Shown here: piece after piece, positions 37,320-54,340 of the stretch
How positions within the stretch are numbered: the first letter of the stretch is position 1
Layout: every line of letters starts with the position of its first letter
DNA from: Tubulanus polymorphus
Taxonomy: Eukaryota > Nemertea > Palaeonemertea > Tubulaniformes > Tubulanidae
Assembly (NCBI RefSeq): GCF_964204645.1
Contig: NC_134026.1
Location: forward strand, 248,001-312,000
DNA: 64,000 bases
Direction: 5' to 3'
Position numbers and translations under genes: made by a program
Notes under the pieces: generated by a model
Told to the model about the DNA's origin: nothing
Database searches by the model: none
The model's input: only the letters and a program-made list of their open reading frames with translations

Positions 37320-39684
37320 TCGACACCTAAAACTGATATTCACGGTTCAAAGGGTTCTTTGTAAGCGAAAAGTTCAACCGTAGAATCCACAAATTCCATT
37401 TCATTTGGTAGATAAAACAGCTACAACTGTGGAACAATTCATCCACTTCAATTTTACATTAACTCGCTGTAGTTTCCTCTCATGAATACGGGTTATGGCT
37501 CGATAACATCTTAAGTTACAGATCTTTTCTTCTTAATCTGGAATATTCTGGTGCCATCATTTCGTTAATCCCTAAATGGCATGTTTGAACTGTCATCAGT
37601 GTCTATCAACTGACTAGAATTATTGTCGTAATCTCAGTGACTGATGTCTGTTGACTTAAGACTGATGTCTGATGTTGACTTACGTGTTTATTGCCGTCGC
37701 GACGATCAGTTTTAGTCGTGTTTAAGAAGGTGCTATAATCTGCGTAGAAGTCGCTTAGTTTCGGTTTACAAAGTGTCGCATAGGCGAGAAATAAGATCGG
37801 ATATCAGACGAATTTAAGACACTGACCGCGGCGAAAAGAAAACAAATTGCTTTTAGTTCAAGTATCCGTGACCTGACCGTGTCGTTCAAGTGAAATCCTT
37901 CATCAATGGATTTCTACGAATAAAGGCTTCTTTTACCACATTTAAATTCTTAAAATCTTTTACATAATTGTATATCATAGCGGCTGCTGTTTTATGTCCT
38001 CGGGTTTATTTTCTGTGCGTTTTTCATCATTGTCCTTCGATGTGAATTCTGTCGAATTCTTTGACATTGTTTGCTGCTAGTTATTTTACGCGCGCTGTCG
38101 AATCTTATTTCAATCAATTTGTGAATTCAACTGAGAAATGTTTTGGCAACAAAGTTTCCCCAGTTAAAGAACGTTAGAACTATTTACTGTAAGCAGAAAT
38201 AACTCGGTCATTGTCGTCTTTTTTCTGAGTTCCGAACCATTTTCCGGTAGACCGCGCCTTTCATTTGACTTTTCATCAATTCGATATAGAAGCGCAGAAT
38301 TATACTCTTTATAATGGTGTATAATATACATTGATTTCATAACACAATAAAGCGACATATTCTTCTGAAAATTCATTGTCCATTTTCGAAGTGAATTTGA
38401 TTAGAATCCGTTTATTCTTCACCATATTCAACAAACAACTCGCGGTGGTAAAAAAAACGATCTGCCCAGAATACAATGGGGTTGTGTAGACCGCTTGTTA
38501 GCTTGTCAATCAATCTGCCAACCGCCATTTAAGACCTATCAAACTTGACTTGTTTAAGGTGTACGACGGCTCCAAAGAAGCTAAATTGACGGTTCCCGTC
38601 TTAAAATAACCTTGCGCCAAGTCTTAATAAGCCGAAATTGGGAGTTATTAAATGCGGGACAATGTTCGATCTTAGCATCGTGACAGATAATTACATATAG
38701 GGTTAAGAAGGCGGACTATATTAGCCGAAACTACACGGTATCGCACACGGTTCTTGTACCAGTTTGAATTGCAAACGGTCTCTTTTTACTGGAAACGTCA
38801 AATAAAGCGGCGTCAATCGTCAAACTGGCGCGCTACAAACCAGCTGATGAGCTGAACGAGCGATCATCGCGTCACCTAACTCAGTTGAATTGTCGGTTTT
38901 AATTTGTTTTGCATGGATACAATGTTAGTTTAATTGAGAGTTTTCATACTATATACGCGGTTATAATAGACAGTCGATTGTGTCGTTTGGCGCATAAAGA
39001 ATCGCCTGGATCTTGATCGACGTCAAAAAAGGGTGACGTTAACGGAGTATTTTTGACAGGAATTTAATTGCGTTAAAGCCGAGCCAAATCGTATCCATGT
39101 CGCCCGAGGCTTTTCTCGGTGAATATTATGAAGAATGGTTAGATTAGGTCCGCTTCGCTGTTATGTCATTCTTTAAAAAAAAAAGTCGAATGATTATCTT
39201 AAAATATTCGAGAGAAAAAAATAAGATGCATGAAAATAATTGGTTCATATTTATTTAATTTCAATTTGATTCACTGTTCAAACCCAGATCCTCGGATATC
39301 AAAACGGACATTAGTGAAACAATATATTTCAGAAAAAAAAAACCGGACAATTTTTCAAGGTAATTTTAGTGTTATCTCAGATTTTTAGGTATTAAGAATG
39401 AGATAAGATTTAGTTTTTTAATATCCGAATTTACATAGAATGTTTGGCATTGACTTAATTCCAAAAAGATTGGAACTTAATAGCGGTCTAATGTACCTTA
39501 CCAGGATCCAGTTCCGTGATATCTTACAATTAAACTCAATGGTCGCCATTGTTAATTCATTTCTCATAAAGATTATATAATTCATAATACACACAAAATG
39601 ATACATAGGATTAAAGGACTATTTACAATAAAAAATATTGAAAATAAACTGATTGTAAGTCAAAGTTAAAACCGACAACTAGAA

Positions 39685-39771
39685 CAGCATCCTGAGCCAC
39701 AGTTATGAGTTTGAGCTAACTCTCTTCGGTGTCTAAACTTTACTCACAATTCATACAGAACTGGATCCTGA
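39685..39771. mobile_element. Short foldback element
   Basis: CAGCATCCTGAGCCACAG at the left pairs with CAGAACTGGATCCTG at the right as imperfect inverted ends. It belongs to the same family as 34898-35060. Confidence 0.45.
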
Positions 39772-39881
39772 AGTTTGAAACTAGGACCCGTTCTGAACTA
39801 AGGGTAAAACAAATAGACGTATCTAATCATTAATGGAGTGAGAGAAATAAAAGAATAACGTCTTCAAATATGTATAAAACC

Positions 39882-40095
39882 CAATAGAACGATAACCACA
39901 CTCAAACGTGGTGAACGGTTAATAAGATAAACCCACTATCTACAGATTGAAAGATCACCTAAATATCAAAAACACACCTGACGACGATCTTTAGGGTGAG
40001 ATCGAAACGTCGTGTATTCTATATATTTTAGATTGAATAAGAGAATTCTTGTTTTAAAATTCTTTTAATCTGTAAATAGTGGGTTTTTATCTTAT
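39882..40095. mobile_element. Insertion with 13-bp TSD and hammerhead-like core
   Basis: The 214-base insert is flanked by TATGTATAAAACC on both sides (39869-39881 and 40096-40108). It starts with the same head as the 3054-3249 insert (AATAGAACGATAACC) and has the same inverted inner ends (AATAAGATAAA and CCCACTA words). The interior on the plus strand contains CTGACGA, a GATCT/AGATC stem around TTAGGGTG, then GAAACGTC. The interior is in the opposite orientation to that of the 3054 copy. Confidence 0.78.
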
Positions 40096-42437
40096 TATGT
40101 ATAAAACCTGATTAACCCCACATGACTATTGAACAGTCTGTAACCGCCACGGATTCTGTTGTGTTTTCTAAGCTCATTAATTCAAGCAATTTGCTACATT
40201 TACCGGACGTTTTGACGACATTTCCCAGTGTTACCGGCTAACGATTTATTTTCCGAAGACATCTCATTTCCGACGATAATTTCCTATCGTGTTTATCGGT
40301 CTACAAGGACCAGAGAGTATCTGTATCGTGATCGAGTTGAGATGGTAATTTGAACGTAAAGTTGTTCGACGGTTTTTCGCCCATGGGATGCAATTTATTG
40401 ATGATCCTAATTGCTAAGCAGTGTCACAAAGTTAGATGGTAATGATATAGCGATGTGGTTAGACACTTAAAATCGCTGAGGGCTTTTTCAATCACCTCTC
40501 TTGCTATTCAGCTTATTTTATCGCGAGGAGGCGAAGAAAAGATGATGAGGTTGAAACAACGACAAATTAACAGAAAACGGAGAAAAGTAAATTCAGCAAA
40601 TCGTGATCAGTACGAACCATTTAGGGGTTCGAACCCGGTAGTTTTCATAATTTAAATCTGGATGTATTTTTGCATCGTGTAGCGGTATTAGATCCTAACT
40701 TACCAAATTAAATGAAAAAAATGGCAAAATGCTACGAGAGCCGCGCGTAAGATTTTCTACTGGTTTTTAACTGCTAATAAAATCATCGATTTCACACACG
40801 GTTCATCCGCAATATTGAAAGTCGTAATCCGATATAATTAAATCGGAATAGTTGAGAATTATTATCAATAGTTAGTCGACTATCATTAGTTTTTTCGATT
40901 GTTTATTATTCGGATTTCCTCGTACAAATAAATAGGATTATGATGGGTGTGTGAGACAGACGGATTCATAACGAATTTGATCCTTGTTCAATTAATACGG
41001 CGTGAATATAAAATATTTCGTCGAATGAATAAATTGATAAAAATGAATATAAATCTTCGTCGTCGAAGATCGATTCAGTTTTTGTGTTTGAAGGTATTAT
41101 CTGGTTGGAACAGAGGACATCGTGACTATCTGAAAATATGACCGGATCAACACACCTCTTACAAACAGTAACCGTATTAGGTTTGTTTGCTATGTGACAA
41201 TACGGAGAGAACGAGTGAGCGAGTGCGGACGGTTCGGTCGGTCGGTCGGTCTCTGAGTTGGTTGTCACACAGGTATATTACTCGTCCCTTATCTACGTTC
41301 TTCATTTGGCTGCATTAAAACTTCATTACCGGCGGTAAATAACGTTTATTTGGACTAATAAATTGGAGTAACGAGTTTAATAGACAGCGTTAATAGATTG
41401 CGGACAATGCCGGTTTTATGACGAGAGACAAAATGATCTTCGCCATGCGTGCCATCACGGATCCGCACAAAACCTTAACTTGTAATAATATTTACCGAAG
41501 TTTCGCAAATAGCCCTGGCCAGTATCGTAGCGTCAATGCGCGTCTACGACGAATTTTTAAGAATATCGCGTTGAAATAACCGCGGTTTGTTTGGTCTAGA
41601 GTTGGTTGACGACAAATCTCGATAAATAAAATGAATGAGAGGAATTTAACGGACTAGGCCTTTGGGCTATCTCTACGTGTGTTCAAATATCTGCATCAAG
41701 CTCCGAAAGCTTTATATATGTTCTGAACTGTTTCTCGCTCAAATGCCGTACATTCCAAAAGTTGCTAGGACTAAAAGGGAGACAAAGGTTTTTTAGAACG
41801 ACTTTTGTGGATTTTTTCAGCCGAAATCAACACGCAAAAAAACGTGTTGTTATTTCGTGTTGGAATGAACTATTCGCGCTTTCGATGTTCGGCCTAAATT
41901 ACTGTTTTCATAAAACACGACTTTATAGTTCCATAATCAAAATAATACGAGACAACACAATCTGCGAGCGCAATGTGGATCGACTGAGTAGAATTAAATT
42001 CCATATATTTTACCCTCAGGGGTCGGTAAATTATTTCTGATGAGAATTCAAAGTCGGCAAAACACAAAGAATGGGATTCGATCTGGTTTGTGGTTGGTTT
42101 TTGGGAGAGTGCACCGAGCGTTCTAATATCCGCAAATTTAGATTAATTTTCAAGGTATTGTGGGACGCGAGGGAACTCACTGACTAGTAGAGTGTGGAGT
42201 GTGCAGTGTAATCAGGATTAATTCAACTCCCAAATGATAGCGACTGAGGAAAAATTGACAGTAACTTCTGTGAGACATTTAAAACTGACTTCGAAGTTCA
42301 GTATAACCGAACTCACTATAAACAAATCTTATGTGAAAATCAAACAAAAACCTCAAAACGTATTTCGATTTCACTTATATGTGACACGACTTCTAATTAT
42401 TCAAGTCATATTCTAACCTCCAACTTGTAGAACAGGA

Positions 42438-42504
42438 CACCGGTCCCACCGAGCCCACCGGTCCCACCGAGCCCACCGGTCCCACCGGTCCCACCGGTCC
42501 CACC
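42438..42504. repeat. 9-bp minisatellite CCCACCGGT
   Basis: About seven units of CCCACCGGT or CCCACCGAG follow each other. One plus-strand frame would read Thr-Gly-Pro or Thr-Glu-Pro triplets, but no exon context is visible. Confidence 0.9.
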
Positions 42505-43445
42505 GTTTATCTGAAGTTTTGGTTGAATTTAACCCTCTTGCACCCAGCTACACAGTTCGCAAACACAAAGTCATACTTAATAGATAACTATCGAACTGGG
42601 TCCTGATTCTCAGACGAAGACTGTTGCTTAATGTCTTCATTTCAGCGCTCAATTTAGTTGTTTATATATTTTTATATATTATTTCACATTTATTCTACGG
42701 GAATACACGATATATTGATGTCCTATCAGACCGAATTACTGCATAATTCTACAACTATATTCATCTAGTGACATTATGATTTATAACAGACTCGGGATAC
42801 TGGTGAAAACAATTAATTCTCTGCGGGTATCGTGTGTGTAATGATCTTACGTCGTAGAAACTATTTCATACTGCAGAAGATTATTAATGATAAATATATG
42901 ATAATACGGGTAGATTCTTTTTTTTATAAAATGCATTCGTCATTGCGGAAAAGCGCCGTCTCTGTGTTTACAGGAGAGAAAAGCGATTTATATTTAATTT
43001 GTTTCCGATAACAATTGTTTGACGGCTCTAAAAGGTGTTTCGGTTTCGGCCGACCGAATTCGCGTATAGAAATTGCCCACGGTATTTCAATGCGAGCTAG
43101 GTCGCTAGATTAATTACGGAGGTTTAATGATGTTTTAATGATCAGCCATTATGCACAGGTAAAAATGAAATGATTTATACTAAATAGCGAACGTAAAACT
43201 ATTAATCTTTTGGAAAAACATTAATTTACGTTTATTGATGATGATTCAGTTTTTTTCAGCAGACATGTCGCCCACTTTCATACCGTTTCAAATCAGACTT
43301 TTACAAAAAATACAATTCCGTGACATTATTCTATGGTTTCTATGTGTATGTTATCTTTTTATATCTGTCTGCATAGATACGACTGGACGACATGTATTTA
43401 TATATATAAAACAAGTCGCTAGTTTTTTTACTAATAATTTCTTTC

Positions 43446-43590
43446 TGTCTGACTTGAATACTTGAAAACACCCTAACAAAATTAAAACTCACTAAACACA
43501 GATTTATGAGATTAAAAACTGAATATATTTATGAAATTAGAATACACAACATGTTCGGACTCTCTCTAGATGCCATCGTCAAATTGCTTG
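43446..43590 (-). mobile_element. Diverged hammerhead-like element
   Basis: On the minus strand, TGACGATGGCATCTAGAG is followed by a short arm, GTCCGAACATG, and then TGTGTATTCTAATTTCAT. This follows the order of the interiors at 3054 and 39882, with a changed GAAAC box. It is a decayed single unit without visible target-site duplication. Confidence 0.5.
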
Positions 43591-45757
43591 GAAAACTATC
43601 ATAAAATCAATGTTATAAATTTTCTTGAACTTCCTAGAACTTCCTTAATCTCAACCAGAGATTGCTCTGAAATACTGACATGTCTGCACCACTGGGCTTT
43701 ACTCAGTGGGTTAGACCAGGACAGTTCAGTCAGGTTTTTCCAACGTATAATATAGAGATGCTATTATTAGTGTCCATGAAATGCGTCATTACTGCGCAGT
43801 TAACTATAGTAGTGATAATGAGAGACGACAGGAGCTGCACTAGCAGACTGATGTGGGATACTGGATTCATCTCCATCCCCTGCTCCGTATCTCACGGGTG
43901 GCACATCTGTATGCACTCGCTCACCGCATCTACGATTCAATAAGTCCCCGTGACGAAATTCACTCGTCATTGGATTACGGAGACAGTAACGATTAGAGGC
44001 AATGTTTACATTAGGTTTCAATGCAGAATGCGCCTAATCGGTGTTCGGACAATTCACTCCCAGGTGTTTAGAGGCTCTATCTCACCGTCACATTTCCTGC
44101 AATAAAATCCTCATTAAATCTGGTAAACATCGGCTATTTAGACTAATCAATCTAGCTATAACCACAGTAACTAGTTCTAATAGATAGAATGTGGCTCAGC
44201 GATTGTAACGCGCTATTGTTAGTGAGTAAACACTGTCCGAAACGGAACGTGCTCGACTGGCGATATTTCACAAAAACTTGCGAAAGAAAAATATTGACTT
44301 GTTTAAACTTAATCATTAAGTATCCGATTGTGAAGTCGTTCGAATAATAGAGATTCGTGCAATTCAAATTGAGATGGTCGTCGAGAACTGTTTAATAAAC
44401 TCAGATTTAATGCAGTTAGCAACGTAATTGTGTTTAATATCACACGATTTCATTAATTAACTATAAGCGATGAGCGGTTGCCTTTTAATTAACCATCTGC
44501 TTCGAGAGACCAACTTCCGGAACGGTGTTTTCGCATTCTACAAGTTCCATAGTTACATCGGATGAAATATTTATTGACTAGTTTACGGTTAGGCTTTGTG
44601 GCAAGCGAGGATCCACCAGACGGCAACAGTATCGTGCATGAAAATTACGATGCCGGATTTCTTCATTTGGATTTAACCGAAATCGATCTATCATTTTCTC
44701 AAAAACGATAAATAGTACCACGTACAAACCCTAGATATCTACCTAATTTGCCGAATATTTTACGTGGTTGGCTAAAAATCTAGATGAAATTTTGATCGGG
44801 TATGTCCTACTGTTGGGCGCGCCATCTGGTGAGATAGATAGGGCACGGGTACGGGCTCGTTAGGGAGGTAGCGCTAATTTTGATAGAAAACAATACTGAA
44901 AATAACGTGCGACAAACTATTAATCATATCACTAAGATTTAAACCTTGACCCAGCCCTCGCTACACACAGGTATTCGCTTCTCCAAGTTCTTTCTGTTCG
45001 CATATTTCGCTTCAAAGCGATGACCAGGAAAATTAAACCGGTTTTTCGAATCTCTTAAGATAAGAGGTTATAAACTAATTAGAACATTGCCGCGCACTGG
45101 TGTTTTATACAGAAAGATGATGACACGTTATTAATCAGTGCGTACTCGGAATATAATTGAACTAACATCTGTGACCCTGACACAGACTGTAGAATTAGAT
45201 GTCTTATTACTTTTTTTGTGCAGTCTATATCGAGTCGTCAAAAGACCCGTAGTTTGATTTCGATAAGAAACTATAGCCTGATTGACAGTAATACCGTTAG
45301 ATGTGTGGCGACATGTGTTGCTGTTTTCATTTATCGATGAAAAACTGTATAGAATTGTCTAGAAATATATTATTTACCGGCGCTATCTCATCCAGGGACC
45401 TACATACAATATATATACATCATTAACTTCGTATTTTCTGGTCACAATCGCGCAAAAAAAATCACAATAGCGAAAATAACCGTTTTTTGCGATCAGCGCC
45501 AATCTGCCTACTGATAGAACGACGCATGACCCGACCGAAGCGTGGCGAAATAGATTAGATAAAAATTGGAAATAATTTTAAAAATTTCTCAAAACAAAGA
45601 CGTTTTTGTGTCTATGATTTTTAATGTATCTCTTCTCAGTGTGAGGCCAGTGCAAAATATCCTATTCACGCACTACATACTCTGTGTGTACAGACCAGCC
45701 GGGAGATCCTGGACTTAAGGACTTTCCTGGGCTCACTGAACACAGGTTGAATCAAGT

Positions 45758-45923
45758 TCGTAGTCGAATTAAATACTCCAATCCGTGTAAACTGTAGATG
45801 ATTTCCCACAATAGAAGTTTATATGATAAACGTTTCGGCTGTTAACTTACAGCCATCATCAGGTGGAATGGTGGAATCATCATTCCACCTGATGACGGCT
45901 GTAAGTGGACTTCATTCAATTCT
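45758..45923 (-). mobile_element. Insertion with 13-bp TSD and hammerhead-like boxes
   Basis: The 166-base insert lies between two copies of GGTTGAATCAAGT (45745-45757 and 45924-45936). On the minus strand it reads CTGATGA (45862-45856), one extra U, a perfect six-pair stem GGCTGT/ACAGCC with loop AAGTTA, then GAAAC. Next come a five-pair hairpin GTTTA/TAAAC and TTC at the expected cleavage position. The outer stem is poor and offset by four bases, so activity is doubtful. A second, partial CTGATGACGGCTGTAAG lies on the plus strand at 45889-45905, head to head with the first. Confidence 0.7.
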
Positions 45924-46640
45924 GGTTGAATCAAGTACTCATTGACACAAAGATGAGAAATCTCAACCAGACTCCTTGATTTAATGATTATCATAATATT
46001 TTGTTCAATGAAGCTTTGAATCCCACAGATTCACAAATCGATCCAATTTCTGGTTAATCTATAAATAAATCTAAACTCAAACAATTTTTGCGAAACTGGA
46101 CGCTGAAAAATATCGATTGACTTGTAGGGATGTTACCCAGTTGTGAACTATATCGAACTCCTCAATGTGCCATCAATTCTTGAGGTTCTATCAGTCCACA
46201 ACAATTCTCTCTCAAGATACAGACATAAAGAAACTAACAATCGTGAATTTATTGAAGATTTTCTTGTATTATAGATAATAATCATAATAATAATGTTAAT
46301 AATAAATATAATTTCATGATTTATATACAGCGGATTATATTTTACATATAAATATTTACAATATTGTTTTTTTCAACGAGTAATAAAATGCGAATTTTTA
46401 ACGGCAATGGTTCATTCAAATCCGCGGCCGCATCGTTAAAGTCCAAGTCTTTCCACATCTTTTAAAAAAATGCACTTAACACCGAAAAATATTTCTAATC
46501 CGAATGTTGTTTATATTCTTCTCAGCACCAACGTGATCAATCCTAGCAATATGGCCACAAATACATAAATCATAATCTATAGTTCTATATTGCACTATTC
46601 AGCGTTTTTTCATTTCGTGTATTTTTACGTCAGTTTATTT

Positions 46641-50295
<3,655 letters not shown>

Positions 50296-50898
50296 CTTAT
50301 CGTTCAGTTTATAATGAACTATGAATGTTTGATATTATATTCCAGAATGAGTTGATATGAGAGAGCGAGAGAGACGCGCTGAAGTGAATAAACCAACTGC
50401 CACAGCGGTTTCACTTGTAATAACAATCATTCGGACACTGTTAAACCTGATATCACATTCGCGCGCAGCTCGTGATGAGTTTATGCATTAAGTAAATTAC
50501 CCGGCAGTATTTTTTTCATTAGAACACCATTTGCGTTAAAGACGGACGCGTCACGATTGGTCCGTCTTTTGATCATCCGTCATAATGCGGTGCGCTATTG
50601 GTCACGGTGACAGTAGGCGTGTCACACGAGTTTCACGACGCTTCTCGGTTTGATTGATCTACTGTATTCACATTGTATTGTAATCGAAGAAACTAATTTT
50701 GCCGCAAAACGAGGATGACTTTACCTTCACCATAATGCGAGGCACAAACCCGGAATCGACGAACGTGGGTCACCGAACAAACCGATGTGTATAATGAATT
50801 TATCAATTTGAAACTTTTTTTCTGAAAGAAGCTGCTGTTGGTTATATAGAAAATCCCACACTCAAGAGAATAACAAGTCCGTTAGGGTTTCCTTTATG

Positions 50899-51043
50899 AG
50901 TAGAGAATCCTACAATAGTAACGAAAAAGAATGTGATATAAAGTATTCCAGTATAGATGACTATTAGAATATAGTGGAAACGTCGAATAAACTACACTAG
51001 CTCTAGGAAACATTTATTCACTTTATATCATGGGATTCTCTAC
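50899..51043. mobile_element. Foldback with hammerhead-like core
   Basis: GTAGAGAATCC and GATATAAAGT at the left recur as inverted copies at the right (ACTTTATATCATGGGATTCT). The interior has GATGA, a CTAT/ATAG stem and GGAAACGTCG on the plus strand, again the order of a hammerhead core but incomplete. Confidence 0.5.
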
Positions 51044-51099
51044 ACATTTCGTCACAACACGAATATAGTTTTTTTTATCAAAGGTTATCAAAGGTTTCC

Positions 51100-51180
51100 T
51101 TTAGTTGAGGATTTATTTTCAACGTTTTGATTATACATCCTATAGTAAGAAGTCATCAGGAAACTCGAGTTACAGAAGAA
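51100..51180 (-). mobile_element. Single hammerhead-like unit, degraded
   Basis: On the minus strand, TTTCCTGATGACTTCTTACT, then ATAGGATGTATAATC and AAAACGTTG reproduce the box order CTGATGA, loop, (G)AAAACG with a changed base in the second box. No flanking duplication was identified. Confidence 0.4.
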
Positions 51181-54100
51181 TTCTGATATACAGTCGCTAA
51201 AGTAATCTGGATGTATGACAAATTAAGGGTGATACAAAGTAAAAATAACATGCTCTTGGTTATTTCTTATCTAACATCAATATTTCTATCTAACAAAATT
51301 GAACTTTATTCTTCGCGCGTCGTTACTTGCGCAAAAAAGAACTAGGAAATATTGAATACGGTTTGTTTGAAGCTCGGAGGCTGGGGGGGGGGGGATTATG
51401 AGACACTGGGAGGTGTGGATATACCGTGCAGTCTCCGCTAGCGGCTGGGTTATAGTCAGAGGTCGTCGCGACGACGAAACAAGAAGCCTCTGGCAAATAT
51501 ATTCAAATCGTTTAAGATTAATTACCTGACGATCTAAATGGTGTTTTAATGAGGCCTAGTTTACAGTGGTTTCTACCCGTGTTTACGAGTCTGCACCGAG
51601 ATGGTTCTGTAATATCGTATCAGTGAATAAATTCTCAACACTTGGATGAGTTTGAAATATGATCGCTCGGTCTGAAGTGTAAGTCCATAGGCTACAATGG
51701 CTATAATTAATTGCGTTATACGCCTCGTCATCTTACACAATGACAATTGAAGTTTAATTACCCTTAATGGTTTCACTTTAGTCGTATAACCAGTTTATAT
51801 TGATACTCATCGACGATGAGTTTGGACGGTTTTCATTCGGCATAGAAAGTCTTATTTGAATTGGGCACTAATCACCGAGCGATTAGTTCAAAATTGAATT
51901 AAATGCACGTGTCTAATTTATCAAACGTCAAAATATTTTTAAGGAACATTTTGCGACCTGCCCGCTTTATTTTCGAATGCGCAGAATACCTGCGCTCGCG
52001 TGAACTGTGGTCGAACTGTTCATCCAAGGAATACACGCTTATAAACGCAATGGCTGAATAAGCGTGAAGAAAAGCTTCTCAAGTCGACCTTGCCTTAGTT
52101 GGGACGAACATTATGCTGTAACTTATCAAAAACAGCAAATGCGACCAGTTGCACTACGTCATCAAAGCGCTCGCCTGTCGTTATAGATCAGGAATCAGTA
52201 TCAGCGGAGTGAATATTCTATTCGTCTCGAAGAAGGATTCTTCTATCAGATTATTACACCTCCAACCCCTCCGTTTTCAAATTCATTAGTCCTCTAGCAA
52301 ACAGCACGCCAAATCTATGTAGAAAATTAGCATGCCATTTTAATGAAATATTTAAACGTAGCTAGTTCCTACACAGAACTCTGACTTCAAATTTCACTAC
52401 TATTTCAAAGCAGACTGCGATAGATTTTGTTTAATCATATTTCCCATCCAAAAATGAATATATACTATATTCTGCAAACAAATTGAATTTGAAATACAGA
52501 TTCGGAATCACTTGGCGATTCACTCTCCCCCGTATTTTTTAAAGTGTTCGAGTCAATCACGTGCACCGGCGGGATATTCGAGGGACTCATTAGAGGGTTA
52601 TAAGATTGATCCAATCCAATAGAAGCGCGTCGCCAGTGCCCTAAATAGAATCTGTCAAAATGTCTAAAGACGCCAGAATCGACACTAAATGGCAACCGTC
52701 AAAGCTCCAATTACTAACTTTGACAGGTACAAGCGCAATAGACACCGCTACTACATTTAGAAATAATCCTGTCTTCAAACCTAAATGACATTGTACGTTT
52801 GACAGGTATCTGTGTTTTTATATAATAGCGGTATTCTAAGCAGAGAATTCTATTAATTCTATTTAAATCTGAATCTAATAATTTGTTGTTTTCAACGATT
52901 GCAAAGAGTTTTCAGTCAAACAGCATTTACCGCCTTGTCATTATTTCATTATTCTGCATGTATTTTGCATTATGAAATATTTCATTTTTCCGTAACTAGT
53001 TTCGCAGTTGGTGCTGTCTTTTGAAATGTTGGTGAAATTTGGATATACCACTTCTAGTTGTAACCTCGCATCAAATCACTAATATCTGTAACGGAAATTA
53101 ATGTGAATATTCTGATATATTTAGTAATGTTTATAGATCGATACCTTCTTCAATTCGTCTTTATACACATTTTCAAGTGATATTTCCATCAATTTCAAAT
53201 GCTCAGAACCGTTATTTCTTTGATCTTAGCCGCGTGTATCTCTTAACAGTGAGAAATTTGACTACGAATTGATCGTTACGAATACATCATTTCATACTAT
53301 ATAGGAACCGGTGTAACCGCGATCTGAATAGATTCGAATGCGCCCACAATTATTCGAAGTCCCTATGTAATCAATAAATAGCCGGGCGGATAGCACCTGT
53401 GTACCGAGTATTGTCTTAGCCCGTCATCGCTGCGACGTAAATTATTGCATTAAACACCCAGTTTATTGTCTATAAGAATTGAAATAAATTGTTGGCGGTG
53501 AAATATTTCAGGTATTCATCATCAGCTAAACAGATCGTATGACCACAGTGTCTGGTTAGAGAGGTAACACGTGGCTATAATTTCGTATACAGATATATAT
53601 TTAAGTATTCCCTTATTGTCCAATATGTCTTCAACAGGTGGATATACGAATGTATGTTTTTCAATTTATAACAACAGTGAATTAATAATTGCCTCGTAAA
53701 GTCATCTTTCTTCCTCGCAGTCTGGTATTAAGTGCCTGCCAGATATTTATGTCGGTATCTTATGCAGATAACTTCCACATGTAGAAGACTTTAAAATGTG
53801 TGAAAGCCACATTTATCGTGCGCCATGTGATAATTATTTATATAAGTCCCTTGTTCCTTGCCGTTTATAGGCAGTTATCATTTAAGTAACTGTCAACTTC
53901 TGGTGGAAATATTCCTTAATCTTAGGTCTTAGGAACCCGGTTTAATTTCAAAAATTGACGAGTTCTTCCGGTAAGATAAGATTATCTCCAGTGAAGAAAA
54001 TGCATGGTCTTCTGTTAGATAACTTTAATCTTCTAGGCCCGGTTTTGTGAACTGGTATTGTCGAGGATGGTACAGTTTATAAAACCAACCCCTGGTGGGT

Positions 54101-54269
54101 GTTACATTATTGTAACATGATCATGATGTTCATTTCCTGTCAAATTATATAAATTCTGCCATTTTCTTATATTGATCTTTTGTATTAATCGGCTCTGCGC
54201 ATATTTCTTTTGTTGAGCAATACACTTTGAATTAAATTGAATTGGATTGATTTATACCGTGGGGAAATC

Positions 54270-54340
54270 CAGTCCGCTATAGGCCAGTAGAACTAGTCCG
54301 CTATAGGCCAGCAGAACTAGTCCGCTAGTCCGCTAGTCCT
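54270..54340. repeat. 30-bp tandem duplication AGTCCGCTATAGGCCAG
   Basis: A unit of about 30 bases is present twice, followed by shorter AGTCCGCT repeats. It is preceded by a run of TTGAATT-like words resembling a LINE tail. Confidence 0.85.

Larger units (their letters stand above)
33975..39868. other. No gene recognised; scattered short elements
   Basis: The region is AT-rich with no exon that I can support. It includes a foldback element (34898-35060), a SINE-like tail (37209-37319) and another foldback (39685-39771). The rest shows nothing recognisable. Confidence 0.45.
40109..45744. other. No gene recognised
   Basis: Frames up to 100 codons occur without domain or splice support. A CGGT tetranucleotide run lies near 41228-41250. 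The region also contains a nine-base minisatellite (42438-42504) and a diverged hammerhead-like element (43446-43590). Confidence 0.45.

Noticed and set aside
40618-40640. GGGTTCGAACCC, and a similar word at 7742, as tRNA genes.
   Set aside because: The B-box-like word is present but no A box, anticodon arm or acceptor stem surrounds it.
52465-52695. 76-codon minus-strand frame with Ser/Pro/Glu-rich end.
   Set aside because: No convincing acceptor or donor in phase and no neighbouring exon; left uncalled.
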